The notes beneath the pieces were generated by a model. The model made no database searches. It was not told the origin of the DNA and worked only from the letters and a program-made list of their open reading frames with translations. The position numbers and the translations under genes were made by a program. 64,000 bases of DNA from Pseudomonas sp. LFM046 (lineage in GTDB: Bacteria; Pseudomonadota; Gammaproteobacteria; Pseudomonadales; Pseudomonadaceae), in contig NZ_JYKO02000001.1 in NCBI RefSeq assembly GCF_000949385.2, positions 4,164,770-4,228,769 of the forward strand. The letters run 5' to 3'. Positions within the stretch are counted from its first letter, which is position 1, and each line of letters opens with the position of its first letter. Below are positions 41,993 through 51,109 of this stretch, one piece after another.

Positions 41993-43113
41993 CAGCGTTT
42001 GCGCAGAATCACGCTGCCGATGGAGTAGCCGGCACCGAAGGAGCTGAGCACACCCAGCGCGCCGCTGGGCAGGTCGTCCTGGTGCTTGTGGAAAGCGATC
42101 ACCGAGCCAGCGGAGCTGGTGTTGGCGTAGGTGTCGAGGATCACCGGCGCCTCATGGGACTCGGCGTCACGGCCCAGCAGCTTGCGAGCGATCAGCAGGT
42201 TCATGTTGAGGTTGGCCTGGTGCAGCCAGAAGCGCTTCACGTCGGTGACGTTGAGCTTGTTCTCGGCCAGGTGGGCGGCGATCAGCTCGGCGACCATCGG
42301 GCAGACGTCCTTGAACACCTTGCGGCCTTCCTGCACGAACAGCTTGTCACGGGCACCTATGCCCTCTTCCGCGGCACGGTTGAGGAAGCCGAAGTTGTTG
42401 CGGATGTTGTTGGAGAACTGGGTCAGCAGCTTGGTGCCCACCACGTCGAACTGGTGCTTGGACGTGGCCTGGTCGGCGCGCTCGATGACCACCGCGGTGG
42501 CGGCATCGCCGAAGATGAAGTGGCTGTCGCGGTCACGGAAGTTCAGGTGGCCGGTGCAGATTTCCGGGTTGACCATCAGCACGGCGCGGGCCTGGCCGGT
42601 CTGGACCGCGTTGGTGGCAGCCTGGATACCGAAAGTGGCCGAGGAGCAGGCGACGTTCATGTCGTAGCCGAAGCCGTTGATGCCAAGGGCGGCCTGCACT
42701 TCGATGGCGACCGCCGGGTAGGCACGCTGCAGGTTGGAGCAGGCGACGATCACGCCGTCGATGTCCGCCGGGGTCTTGCCGGCACGTTCCAAGGCCTGCT
42801 TCGCAGCGCTCACGGCCATTTCGCAGAGGATGCCCCACTCGTCGTTGGAGCGTTCCGGGATGCGCGGCGCCATGCGCTTGGGATCGAGGATGCCTTCTTT
42901 ATCCACCACGAAACGGCTCTTGATGCCGGAGGCCTTTTCGATGAAGGCCACGCTGGACTCGGCCAGCGCTTCGATTTCACCCCGTTCGATGGCGGCGGCG
43001 TTTTCAGCATTGAAGGCCTGGACATAGGCATTGAAGGAAGCCACCAGCTCTTCGTTGGAGATGCTGTTGGGCGGGGTATACAGGCCGGTGCCACTGATGA
43101 CGACGTTGTGCAC
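41992..43113 (-). CDS. Beta-ketoacyl-ACP synthase III (FabH-like)
   Basis: 373 residues, longer than FabH of E. coli (317). Catalytic Cys156 is in NVACSSATF, with HQANLNMNL and [11 protein letters not shown] carrying His and Asn. Condenses an acyl-CoA with malonyl-ACP. GTG start at 43113 has AGAGGA before it; a longer ATG frame to 43164 lacks support. Leads the operon with an ECF sigma and anti-sigma. Role may be fatty-acid initiation from unusual primers. Confidence 0.88.
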   Translation of the reverse strand: MHNVVISGTGLYTPPNSISNEELVASFNAYVQAFNAENAAAIERGEIEALAESSVAFIEKASGIKSRFVVDKEGILDPKRMAPRIPERSNDEWGILCEMAVSAAKQALERAGKTPADIDGVIVACSNLQRAYPAVAIEVQAALGINGFGYDMNVACSSATFGIQAATNAVQTGQARAVLMVNPEICTGHLNFRDRDSHFIFGDAATAVVIERADQATSKHQFDVVGTKLLTQFSNNIRNNFGFLNRAAEEGIGARDKLFVQEGRKVFKDVCPMVAELIAAHLAENKLNVTDVKRFWLHQANLNMNLLIARKLLGRDAESHEAPVILDTYANTSSAGSVIAFHKHQDDLPSGALGVLSSFGAGYSIGSVILRKR

Positions 43114-43170
43114 GGTCGATCCTCTCGATATTGGGCCGCTCGCGGGAGCAGCCGGTTCAGGCATTCAACC

Positions 43171-43189
43171 GCCGGCCTCGCAGGCCGGC
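43171..43189. repeat. Hairpin in the KAS III leader
   Basis: Perfect GCCGGCCT-CGC-AGGCCGGC, 58 bases before the KAS III start on its strand. No T-tail. The rest of the 43114-43520 gap shows no gene. Confidence 0.55.
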
Positions 43190-43520
43190 GACGGGAAAGA
43201 GTTTCCCCGCATGGGCGGGGTGGGCGCAGCATCCTGCCATCGCATCCGTCTCTGCCCCTCGTATCGATAGGAAGCAGGTGCGCAATTCGCCACTGGTGGG
43301 TGCAAAGGGTAACTCCAGAAATTGCCTGTGGCGACGGGGACTTTGGCCAGAAATGCGCCCAAACCGTGTGGATAGATAGTCCAATCGCGACCATTCAGCC
43401 ACTTTCTTTTCACCGTCTGCGCAGCCGTCGGCAAACGGGTGATTGATCGCCAGGGGATTCAATCCGAAAGCGGAGAGCGCTATGTTGCGCGACTCACTTT
43501 CGGCAACCGGAGAGCCCTTG

Positions 43521-43955
43521 ATGAGCCTGCACGGCACTTACGATCCGCAGAACGTCTTCGCCCAGATCATTCGTGGCGAGGCGCCCAGCTACAAGCTCTA
43601 CGAGGACGACGACGTGCTCGCCTTCCTCGATATCTTCCCGCAGTCGTTCGGCCACACGCTGGTGATCCCCAAGCGTTCCAGCGCGCGCAACATCCTGGAG
43701 ATCGAGGCCGAGGCCTTGGCCAAGGTGATGGCCGTGGTGCAGCGCCTGACCCGTGTGCTGGTGGACGAACTCAAGCCGGCTGGCGTTCAGGTGGCGCAGT
43801 TCAACGGCGCCCCGGCGGGCCAGACCGTGTTCCACATTCATATGCACATCGTGCCGCGCTTCGAAGGCGAGTCGCTGGGCATCCATGCCAGCACGAAGGC
43901 CGATCCGCAGGTGCTGGAATCTCTTCAGGCGCGCCTGCTCAAGCACCTGCAATAA
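43521..43955 (+). CDS. HIT-family nucleotide hydrolase/transferase
   Basis: 144 residues. HIHMHIVP is the histidine triad, with FAQIIRGEAPSYKLYEDD as the usual N-terminal strand. Hydrolyses adenosine phosphoramidates or dinucleotides. The ATG at 43521 has GGAG before it. P. aeruginosa PA3295 holds this place before hrpA. Confidence 0.9.
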   Translation: MSLHGTYDPQNVFAQIIRGEAPSYKLYEDDDVLAFLDIFPQSFGHTLVIPKRSSARNILEIEAEALAKVMAVVQRLTRVLVDELKPAGVQVAQFNGAPAGQTVFHIHMHIVPRFEGESLGIHASTKADPQVLESLQARLLKHLQ

Positions 43956-43988
43956 CGCCCGGCTGCGGTGCCACTGCGCAACCGCGAC

Positions 43989-44068
43989 GGTGGATCGGTG
44001 AAGCGTGATCCACCCTACAAGGGGCATTTCGAGCTACGTAGGGTGGATGGCGCTTTTTCCATCCACCA
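43989..44068. repeat. GTAGGGTGGA-family repeat pair
   Basis: GGTGGATCGGTGAAGCGTGATCCACCCTAC, a spacer, and GTAGGGTGGATGGCG ending CCATCCACC form two hairpins. Related to 25958-26041, between convergent genes. Confidence 0.65.
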
Positions 44069-44173
44069 TCGCGTGCCGACCGTCACCCTCCGGTAGCTCC
44101 AACGATGGGCGGCCCGGACCGACATGTGCGGCCCCTGAAACTTCGCTTGTTGGGTTTCGTTCCTCTACCCAAC

Positions 44174-44713
44174 CTACAGATTCTTCACCGCGTCCAGCCA
44201 GGCGGGGTCCAGGCGGTTCTGCTCGGTTTCCAGCCCCTGGGCTTCCATGGCCTCGCGGTGCTGGTCGATCTCCCGCATCAGTTGGCTGAGATCGGAGAGG
44301 TTGCCATCCAGTTGGTGCATCTGGGTCAGGCCCAGGTGATAGAAGCGCAACAGCTTCATCGCCGCCGGATCGCGCGCTTCCACGCCGGCCTTGACCTTGT
44401 GCATGACATTGCCGATGCGCATCAGGCTGCGTTTGAGTTGCCAGCCGTAGACCGCCGGAGCCATCCAGGGGCGCGGCCAGAGCTGGATGCGCACCACGGC
44501 AACGGTCAGGGCAAGGCCGATCAGCACGCCCATCAGGTTCCAGCGGAAGTTGTCACCACCCGAGGCGCCGAACAGCTGCACGCATAAGGTGGACAGCAGC
44601 AGCGCCAGGGCGATGAAGAGGGCAGCGATCGTCAGGGTTATCCGCCGGGTCTGCTGGCGGTAGGCCTCGGGGCTCATGGGGCGGATTTCGAACATCGGAT
44701 TCATGCTTTCCAT
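44174..44713 (-). CDS. DUF3087 membrane protein
   Basis: 179 residues. Two TM helices at about 30-52 and 62-82 (TIAALFIALALLLSTLCVQLF; GVLIGLALTVAVV), then a cytosolic helical part. The family is conserved in Pseudomonas downstream of hrpA (PA3298). Start ATG overlaps the hrpA stop (TAATG); an internal ATG at 44704 is an alternative. Function unknown. Confidence 0.82.
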   Translation of the reverse strand: MESMNPMFEIRPMSPEAYRQQTRRITLTIAALFIALALLLSTLCVQLFGASGGDNFRWNLMGVLIGLALTVAVVRIQLWPRPWMAPAVYGWQLKRSLMRIGNVMHKVKAGVEARDPAAMKLLRFYHLGLTQMHQLDGNLSDLSQLMREIDQHREAMEAQGLETEQNRLDPAWLDAVKNL

Positions 44714-47700
44714 TACGCCTCTACCTGGGTCCACTGTTTGTTCAATCGCTTGTCCGACACCGGCATCCGCGTGCCCAACTGCTGGGCGAACAGCGAGACG
44801 CGGTACTCCTCCAGCATCCAGCGGTAGGTCACCAGTTCCGGGTCGCGCTTGCCTTCCTGGGCGTGCTTGGCCAGGCGTGCCTGGTATTGCTCCCAGTAAC
44901 CGGCGATCTCACCCGACCAGACGCGATCACGCTGCAATTGCGCGGCGATCTTGTCGAAACGCTGCTCGATGGCCTTGAGGTAGCGCGGCAGTTCCTTGAA
45001 CCATTCCGCCGGGGTCTCCCGGACGAAACCCGGATAGACCAGGTTGCCCAACTGCGCCTTGATATCGTTCAGGGCCACCGCCTGAGCCAGGTCGATGCGA
45101 CCCTTGAAGCGCTTCTGCAGCCCATGCCAGAGCTTCAGCACTTCCAGGGTCAGGCGGGCCAGGCGCTCGGCGTGCTCGGCCCAGGCGCCGCGCTTCTTCT
45201 CCGCCAGGGAGGCCAACGCAGCGCCATCGCGCGGCAGGCTGGCCTCGCCGTCGAGGATGCAGCTGTCCAGGCTGGCCAGCAGGATGTCCTCCACCAGGGC
45301 GTCCACCCGTCCCATATCGCGGTAGAGCAAGCCCAGCTCAGTCAGCCCCGGCAGCTTCCCACGGAGGAACTTGGCGGTTTCCGCCAGTTGCTGCAGCAAT
45401 AGGCGCTGCAGGGCGCGACGATGCTGCCATTCGGCCTCGGCCTGGGTGGGGAAACGGCCTTCCTTGACGGTTCCGCCCTCCTCCACCAGCGCCGGGTAGA
45501 CGGTCATGGAGAGGCCCGCCACCTTCTGCTGGGTCTTCTCCGCCACCTGGGCGAAGCCCTTGGCTTCCACCGGTTTCTGTTCCCGCTGCGCCTGGGGAAT
45601 GGCCAGGGCGGCCTGGCTGGCTTCGGCGAAGCGAGCGGTGATCTCCACCAGGTCGCGTCCTTCTCCCAGGAACTTGCCCCTGGCGTCCACCACTTCCAGG
45701 TTCATCTTCAGGTGGCTTTCCAGCTGCGCGGCGGCCTCGACCCAGGCCTCTTCCGGCACGCGGGCGCCGGTCATGCGGGTCAGCTCGCGGCCCAGGGAGT
45801 CCGGCAGGGAACCCTGGCCAAAGGCGATCTTGTCCAGGGCGGCCTTCACGAAGTCCGGCACCGGCACGAAGTTCTTGCGCATCGCCTTGGGCAGGTTGCG
45901 CACCAGGGCCACGCACTTGGCCTCCAGCAGGCCCGGCACCAGCCATTCCAGGCGCTCCGGCGGCAGTTGTGGCAGCAGCGGCGCCGGCACGCGCAGGGTC
46001 ACCCCGTCGCGAGGATGGCCCGGCTCGAAGTGATAGGACAGCGGCAGCTCCAGCTCGCCCAGGCGCAGCTTGTCCGGGTACTGCGCGGCGGTGACTTCAC
46101 TGGCTTCGCGGGCCAGCACATCTTCCTCGCGCATGATCAGCAGGTCCGGGTTCGTCGCCCGCTCCCGCTCGTACCATTTCTCGAAGCTGGCGGTCTGGTA
46201 GATGTCCGCCGGCAAGCGCGCGGCGTAATAGGCGAACAGGGTTTCCTCGTCGGCCAGGATGTCGCGGCGACGGGCCTTGGCTTCCAGCTCGTCGAGCTTC
46301 TCCAGCAACTGGCGGTTGGCGGTGAGGCACTTGGCCTTGCTGTGGATTTCGCCACGCACCAGACCTTCGCGGATGAACAGCTCGCGCGAGGTTTCCGGGT
46401 CCACCGGGCCATAGTGAACGGCGCGGCGGCCGACGATGATCAGACCGTAGAGGGTGATCTGCTCATAGGCCACCACCTGACCACGGCGCTTCTCCCAGTG
46501 GGGCTCCAGATGGTTCTTCTTCACCAGGTGGCCGGCCAGGGGCTCCAGCCAGTCCGGCTCGATCTTCGCCACCATGCGGGCGAAGAGCTTGGTGGTCTCC
46601 ACCAGCTCGGCGGTCATCACCCACTGCGGACGTTTCTTGGCGATGGCGGTGCCCGGGTGAATCCAGAAGCGGCGCTGGCGGGCCCCGAGGTAGTCGCCCT
46701 CCTCGGTCTTCTGGCCGATCTGGCTGAGGAGGCCGCAGAGGATGGCCTTGTGCACCTTGGCGTAGTCGATGCTGCGCTGTTGCTGTTCGGCCTTGGCGGT
46801 GGCGGACTGTGCAGACTGCCTCGCCTTGGCATCACTGGTAGCAGCATGGGAATCGCTGCGCTCCACCCCTCCTACGGGGGATTTGGATTTGCCGGATTCG
46901 GGGAAGAGCTTCAGTTCGCGGCAGATCAGTACCAGTTGGCGGTGTGCATCGCGCCACTCGCGCAGGCGCAGGTAGTTGAGGAAGCTCTTCCGGCACCAGT
47001 TGCGCAGGGCGTTGGAGCCCAGCGCCTGGCGCTGTTCCTCGAAGCCGCGCCACAGGTTGATCAGCGCGGCGAAGTCGGAGTCCACATCCTTCCACTGCGC
47101 GTGGGCCTGGTCGGCCGCCTGCTGGCGTTCGATCGGGCGTTCACGCGGGTCCTGCACCGAGAGTGCGGCGGCGACCACCAGCACTTCGTCGAGGCTGCCC
47201 TGGCGGGCGCCTTCCAGCACCATGCGGCCCAGGCGCGGGTCGATGGGCAGACGCGCCAGTTGGCGACCGATGGGGGTGAGCTGGCCCTCGCGGTTCACCG
47301 CCGAGAGTTCTTGCAGCAGGGTGAAGCCGTCCTTGATGGCCTTGCCATCCGGCGGCTCGATAAAGGGGAACGCCTCGATGTCGCCCAGGCGCAGATGGAG
47401 CATCTGCAGGATCACCGCCGCCAGGTTGGTGCGCAGGATCTCCGGGTCGGTAAAGGCCGGGCGCGCGAGGAAATCCTCCTCGCTGTACAGGCGTACGCAG
47501 ATGCCCGGCTCCACACGGCCGCAACGGCCCTTGCGCTGGTTGGCGCTGGCCTGGGACACGGCTTCCACCGGCAGGCGCTGAACCTTGGCGCGGTAGCTGT
47601 AGCGGCTGATGCGCGCGGTGCCGCTGTCGATCACGTAGCGAATGCCCGGCACGGTGAGGGAGGTTTCCGCCACGTTGGTGGCCAGCACGATCTTGCGCCC

Positions 47701-48741
47701 GGGCATGGGCTGGAAAATCTTCTGCTGCTCCGCCGGGGTCAGACGCGCATAGAGCGGCAGCACCTCGGTGTGGCGCAGATTGGCCTTGCGCAGCACCTCG
47801 GCGCAGTCACGGATTTCCCGCTCGCCCGGCAGGAACACCAGCACGTCGCCGGGCCGCTTGCCCACATCGCGCTCGTGGGCAGTGATCTCGTCCAGCGCGC
47901 GAAGGATGCCCTGGTCCACGGAGAGGTCGTCGAACAGCGCCTCGCCGTCTTCGTCCACTTCGGCGGCGAGCGGCCGGTACCAGGTGTCCACCGGGTAGGT
48001 GCGGCCAGAGACTTCGATGATCGGGGCGTCCCCGAAGTGCTTCGAGAAGCGCTCCAGATCGATGGTGGCCGAGGTGATGATCAGCTTGAGGTCGGGACGG
48101 CGCGGCAGCAGGGTTTTCAGGTAACCCAGCAGGAAGTCGATGTTCAGGCTCCGCTCGTGGGCCTCGTCGACAATGAGGGTGTCGTAGCGTTCGAGGAAGC
48201 GGTCGTGCTGGGTTTCCGCCAGCAGGATGCCGTCGGTCATCAGCTTGATCAGGCTGCGTTCGTTGGACTGGTCCTCGAAGCGCACCTGATAACCCACCAG
48301 CTCGCCCAACGGGCTGCCGATCTCTTCCGCCACGCGGGTCGCTACGCTGCGGGCCGCCAGCCGGCGCGGCTGGGTATGGCCGATCAGGCCGTGGGCGCCA
48401 CGGCCGATTTCCAGGCAGATCTTCGGCAACTGCGTGGTCTTGCCCGAGCCGGTCTCACCGGCGATCACCAGTACCTGGTGCTTTGCCAGCGCCGCCTTGA
48501 TCTCGTCGCGCTTGGCGGCGATGGGCAGGGCATCGTCGTAGCGCATCACCGGCACGCTGGTACGCCGCGCCTCCACCCGCGACACGGAAGCCTGGAAGCG
48601 CTCGGCCCACTGCGCCAGCTTGGCGTCATCGGGGTGCTTGCGCAGCTCATGGAGCTGCCGGCGCAGGCGATGGCGGTCGGCGCCCATGGCCTGGTCGAGG
48701 CGTTGCAGGAGTTGTTCGGGGCTGGGGGATTGCTCGCTCAT
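44713..48741 (-). CDS. hrpA: ATP-dependent RNA helicase HrpA
   Basis: 1342 residues. DEAH-box helicase: GETGSGKTTQ, DEAH in LIVDEAHERSL, SAT in ITSATIDLE, TNVAETSLTVPGI and QRKGRCGRVEPG, followed by HA2, OB and the long HrpA C-terminal region. Acts on RNA/ribosomes; E. coli HrpA rescues stalled ribosomes. Residues about 618-655 (V623 GGVERSDSHAATS, then AKARQSAQSATAKAEQ) are an insert absent from relatives as I recall them. ATG 48741 has only a weak GCGGA site; longer frames add no family sequence. Confidence 0.93.
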   Translation of the reverse strand: MSEQSPSPEQLLQRLDQAMGADRHRLRRQLHELRKHPDDAKLAQWAERFQASVSRVEARRTSVPVMRYDDALPIAAKRDEIKAALAKHQVLVIAGETGSGKTTQLPKICLEIGRGAHGLIGHTQPRRLAARSVATRVAEEIGSPLGELVGYQVRFEDQSNERSLIKLMTDGILLAETQHDRFLERYDTLIVDEAHERSLNIDFLLGYLKTLLPRRPDLKLIITSATIDLERFSKHFGDAPIIEVSGRTYPVDTWYRPLAAEVDEDGEALFDDLSVDQGILRALDEITAHERDVGKRPGDVLVFLPGEREIRDCAEVLRKANLRHTEVLPLYARLTPAEQQKIFQPMPGRKIVLATNVAETSLTVPGIRYVIDSGTARISRYSYRAKVQRLPVEAVSQASANQRKGRCGRVEPGICVRLYSEEDFLARPAFTDPEILRTNLAAVILQMLHLRLGDIEAFPFIEPPDGKAIKDGFTLLQELSAVNREGQLTPIGRQLARLPIDPRLGRMVLEGARQGSLDEVLVVAAALSVQDPRERPIERQQAADQAHAQWKDVDSDFAALINLWRGFEEQRQALGSNALRNWCRKSFLNYLRLREWRDAHRQLVLICRELKLFPESGKSKSPVGGVERSDSHAATSDAKARQSAQSATAKAEQQQRSIDYAKVHKAILCGLLSQIGQKTEEGDYLGARQRRFWIHPGTAIAKKRPQWVMTAELVETTKLFARMVAKIEPDWLEPLAGHLVKKNHLEPHWEKRRGQVVAYEQITLYGLIIVGRRAVHYGPVDPETSRELFIREGLVRGEIHSKAKCLTANRQLLEKLDELEAKARRRDILADEETLFAYYAARLPADIYQTASFEKWYERERATNPDLLIMREEDVLAREASEVTAAQYPDKLRLGELELPLSYHFEPGHPRDGVTLRVPAPLLPQLPPERLEWLVPGLLEAKCVALVRNLPKAMRKNFVPVPDFVKAALDKIAFGQGSLPDSLGRELTRMTGARVPEEAWVEAAAQLESHLKMNLEVVDARGKFLGEGRDLVEITARFAEASQAALAIPQAQREQKPVEAKGFAQVAEKTQQKVAGLSMTVYPALVEEGGTVKEGRFPTQAEAEWQHRRALQRLLLQQLAETAKFLRGKLPGLTELGLLYRDMGRVDALVEDILLASLDSCILDGEASLPRDGAALASLAEKKRGAWAEHAERLARLTLEVLKLWHGLQKRFKGRIDLAQAVALNDIKAQLGNLVYPGFVRETPAEWFKELPRYLKAIEQRFDKIAAQLQRDRVWSGEIAGYWEQYQARLAKHAQEGKRDPELVTYRWMLEEYRVSLFAQQLGTRMPVSDKRLNKQWTQVEA

Positions 48742-48816
48742 CGGGTCCGCTGATTCTGCTGTCGTTTTCGGCAAGGGCGGAATTGTCGCAGATTTCCCCC
48801 GGCGAGGGCTCGGGCC

Positions 48817-48995
48817 TGTGGGGCGCGAATTCATTCGCCAAGGGCGGCGCATTTCGTAGGATGGGTCGGGCGGCGTTCCGCGAGCTTGCGAAACCCATCA
48901 ACCATGGTCCGCATGGGTTTCGTGCCTCAACCCATCCTACGGGGCTGTCCCGCCGAGGGCGCCACATCACCCTTTTCGCGAATGAATTCGCTCCA
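48817..48995. repeat. Split GGGGCGCGAATTCATTCGCC element flanking hrpA
   Basis: Left end GTGGGGCGCGAATTCATTCG (48817) and right end CGCGAATGAATTCGCTCC (48977-48994) are inverted, with another repeat (48856-48940) nested inside. Lies between hrpA and fadD1. Confidence 0.65.
48856..48940. repeat. GTAGGATGGG-family repeat (copy 2), nested
   Basis: 85 bases from GTAGGATGGGTCGGGCGGCG to CAACCCATCCTAC. Same as the reverse complement of 17606-17691. Sits inside the split element around it. Confidence 0.75.
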
Positions 48996-49011
48996 ACAAT
49001 CTTCCTCCGGA

Positions 49012-49042
49012 AACGACAAGGCCCCGCGAGTGCGGGGCCTTG
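49012..49042 (-). terminator. fadD1 terminator
   Basis: AAGGCCCCGC / GCGGGGCCTT stem with GAGT-type loop; minus-strand tail TTGTCGTTT. 20 bases after the fadD1 stop. Confidence 0.75.
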
Positions 49043-49059
49043 TCAGTTGCGGGGCGGGA

Positions 49060-50766
49060 TCAGGCCTGGGCCTTCTCCTGCTTGGCCTTGAGCTTCTTCA
49101 GCTCTTCGTCCCTCAGTTCGCGGCGCAGGATCTTGCCGACGTTGGTGGTCGGCAGCGCGTCGCGGAACTCGACGGCGCGGGGCATCTTGTAGCCGGTGAC
49201 GTTGGCGCGCATGTGCTCCATCACCTGCTCCTTGGTGAGGCTGGCGCCCGGCTTGACCACCACGAACATCTTGATGGACTCGCCGGATTTCTCGTCCGGC
49301 ACACCGATGGCGGCGCACTGCAGCACGCCCGGCAGGGCTGCCAGCACGTCTTCCAGCTCGTTCGGGTACACGTTGAAGCCCGACACCAGGATCATGTCCT
49401 TCTTGCGGTCGACGATGCGCATGTAGCCATCTTCCTGGATCACCGCAATGTCACCGGTGCGCAGCCAGCCGTCGGCGTCGAGGATTTCGTCGGTGGCTTC
49501 CTGGCGCTGCCAGTAGCCCTTCATCACCTGCGGGCCCTTGACGCAGAGCTCGCCGGGCGCGCCCAGGCCGACGTCATTGCCGGCATCGTCCACCACCTTG
49601 CACTGGGTGGACGGTACCGGAATACCGATGGTGCCGATCTGGTTGTTCTCGAAGATATTCACCGACACGACCGGGCTGGTCTCGGTCATGCCATAGCCTT
49701 CGCAGATTTCGCAGCCGGTGACCTCCTTCCAGCGCTCGGCCGTGGCCTGCTGCAATGCCATGCCACCGGAGAACGTCGCCTTCAGCGAGGAGAAGTCCAG
49801 CTTGCGGAAGTCCTCGTTGTTGCACAGGGCGACGAACAGGGTATTGAGGCCGACGAAACCGGTGAACTTGTACTTCGCCAGTTCCTTGGTCATGGCCGGC
49901 AGGTCGCGCGGGTTGCTGATCAGGACGTTGTGGCCGCCGACCAGCATCATCGCCATGCAATGGAAGGTGAAGGCGTAGATGTGATAGAGCGGCAGCGGGG
50001 CGATGAGGATCTCTTTGCCCTCAACCATGTTGGCGCCCATCAGGGCCTTCACCTGAAGCATGTTGGCCACCAGGTTGCGGTGGGTCAGCATGGCGCCCTT
50101 GGCCACGCCGGTGGTGCCGCCGGTGTACTGCAGCACGGCGATGTCGCCGCTCTGCGGGCTGGCTTCGTTCACGGCACGGCCACGGCCCTTGGCCAGGGCA
50201 TCGTTGAGCTTGACCGCCTGGGGCAGGCTGAACGGCGGCACCATCTTCTTCACATGCTTGATCACGGCATTGACCAGCAGGCGCTTGAAGGTGGGCAGCA
50301 GGTCGCCCACTTCGGTGACGATGACGTGCTTCACGCCCGTCTTGGGCAGCACTTCCTCGGCCAGGTGGGCCATGTTGGCCAGGCACACCAGGGCCTTGGC
50401 GCCGGCGTCGTTGAACTGGTGCTCCATTTCCCGCGCGGTGTACAACGGGTTGGTGTTGACCACCACCAGGCCCGCACGCAAGGCACCGAAGACCACGACC
50501 GGGTACTGCAGGATGTTCGGCAGCTGCACGGCGATGCGGTCGCCGGGCTTGAGGTCGGTGTGGTTCTGGAGGAAGGCGGCGAAGGCGCCGGAGAGTTCGT
50601 AGAGCTCACCGTAGGTGAAGGTCTTGCCCAGGTTGCTGAATGCGGGCTTGTCGGCAAAGCGTTGGCAGGACTGCTTCAATACCGCCTGGACGTTGGGGTA
50701 CTGATCGGGGTTGATCTCGGCAGGAACACCCGAAGGATATTTGTCCTTCCAGAAGTTTTCGGTCAT
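49060..50766 (-). CDS. fadD1: Long-chain fatty-acid-CoA ligase FadD1
   Basis: 568 residues. Activates long-chain fatty acids to acyl-CoA for beta-oxidation at the inner membrane. YTGGTTGVAKGAM is the AMP-binding motif; GYGMTETSP, GWLRTGDIAV and VGKILRRELRDEE (with the A10 Lys) complete the set. The opening MTENFWKDKYPSGVP is typical of FadD1. Tandem with fadD2, each with its own leader and terminator. Confidence 0.95.
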   Translation of the reverse strand: MTENFWKDKYPSGVPAEINPDQYPNVQAVLKQSCQRFADKPAFSNLGKTFTYGELYELSGAFAAFLQNHTDLKPGDRIAVQLPNILQYPVVVFGALRAGLVVVNTNPLYTAREMEHQFNDAGAKALVCLANMAHLAEEVLPKTGVKHVIVTEVGDLLPTFKRLLVNAVIKHVKKMVPPFSLPQAVKLNDALAKGRGRAVNEASPQSGDIAVLQYTGGTTGVAKGAMLTHRNLVANMLQVKALMGANMVEGKEILIAPLPLYHIYAFTFHCMAMMLVGGHNVLISNPRDLPAMTKELAKYKFTGFVGLNTLFVALCNNEDFRKLDFSSLKATFSGGMALQQATAERWKEVTGCEICEGYGMTETSPVVSVNIFENNQIGTIGIPVPSTQCKVVDDAGNDVGLGAPGELCVKGPQVMKGYWQRQEATDEILDADGWLRTGDIAVIQEDGYMRIVDRKKDMILVSGFNVYPNELEDVLAALPGVLQCAAIGVPDEKSGESIKMFVVVKPGASLTKEQVMEHMRANVTGYKMPRAVEFRDALPTTNVGKILRRELRDEELKKLKAKQEKAQA

Positions 50767-51073
50767 GGAGGCCCACTCCTAAGCAACAGCTGATTTCACT
50801 GCCCTCAGAGGAGCAGTTGTTTGTTGTGTTCTGTGCGATTGTGCGCCCGTCCGGGCAAAAAAACGCGCCGAGAGTAGCAGCTTTGCCAGAGGCTAACCAG
50901 CACCAAAATAGCCCTGACAGGTCACAAAAATGACTTAATTAATTTTCACGGTCACTTTTGGAGTCTGAGCTCTAATTTACCGACAAACGGCGTACGGCGG
51001 GGCTTTCGCGGGTGTCTGGGGAGGCGTCGGGTGGGGTCAGGCGCAGGCCCCGGAGTTCGGGAAGGGAGAAAAG

Positions 51074-51102
51074 CGGGGCAGGACGGATGATCCGCCCTGC
51101 CC
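51074..51102 (-). terminator. fadD2 terminator
   Basis: GGGCAGGGCGGAT / ATCCGTCCTGCCC stem followed by GCTTTT on the minus strand, just after the fadD2 stop. The 50767-51073 gap also holds an AT-rich stretch (50900-50955) that probably contains the fadD1 promoter. Confidence 0.7.
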
Positions 51103-51109
51103 TCTTGCG

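Noticed and set aside
45421-48753. Plus-strand open frame of 1110 codons opposite hrpA
   Set aside because: Antisense shadow in high-GC DNA; the minus-strand HrpA motifs are complete and the plus frame has no recognisable domain.
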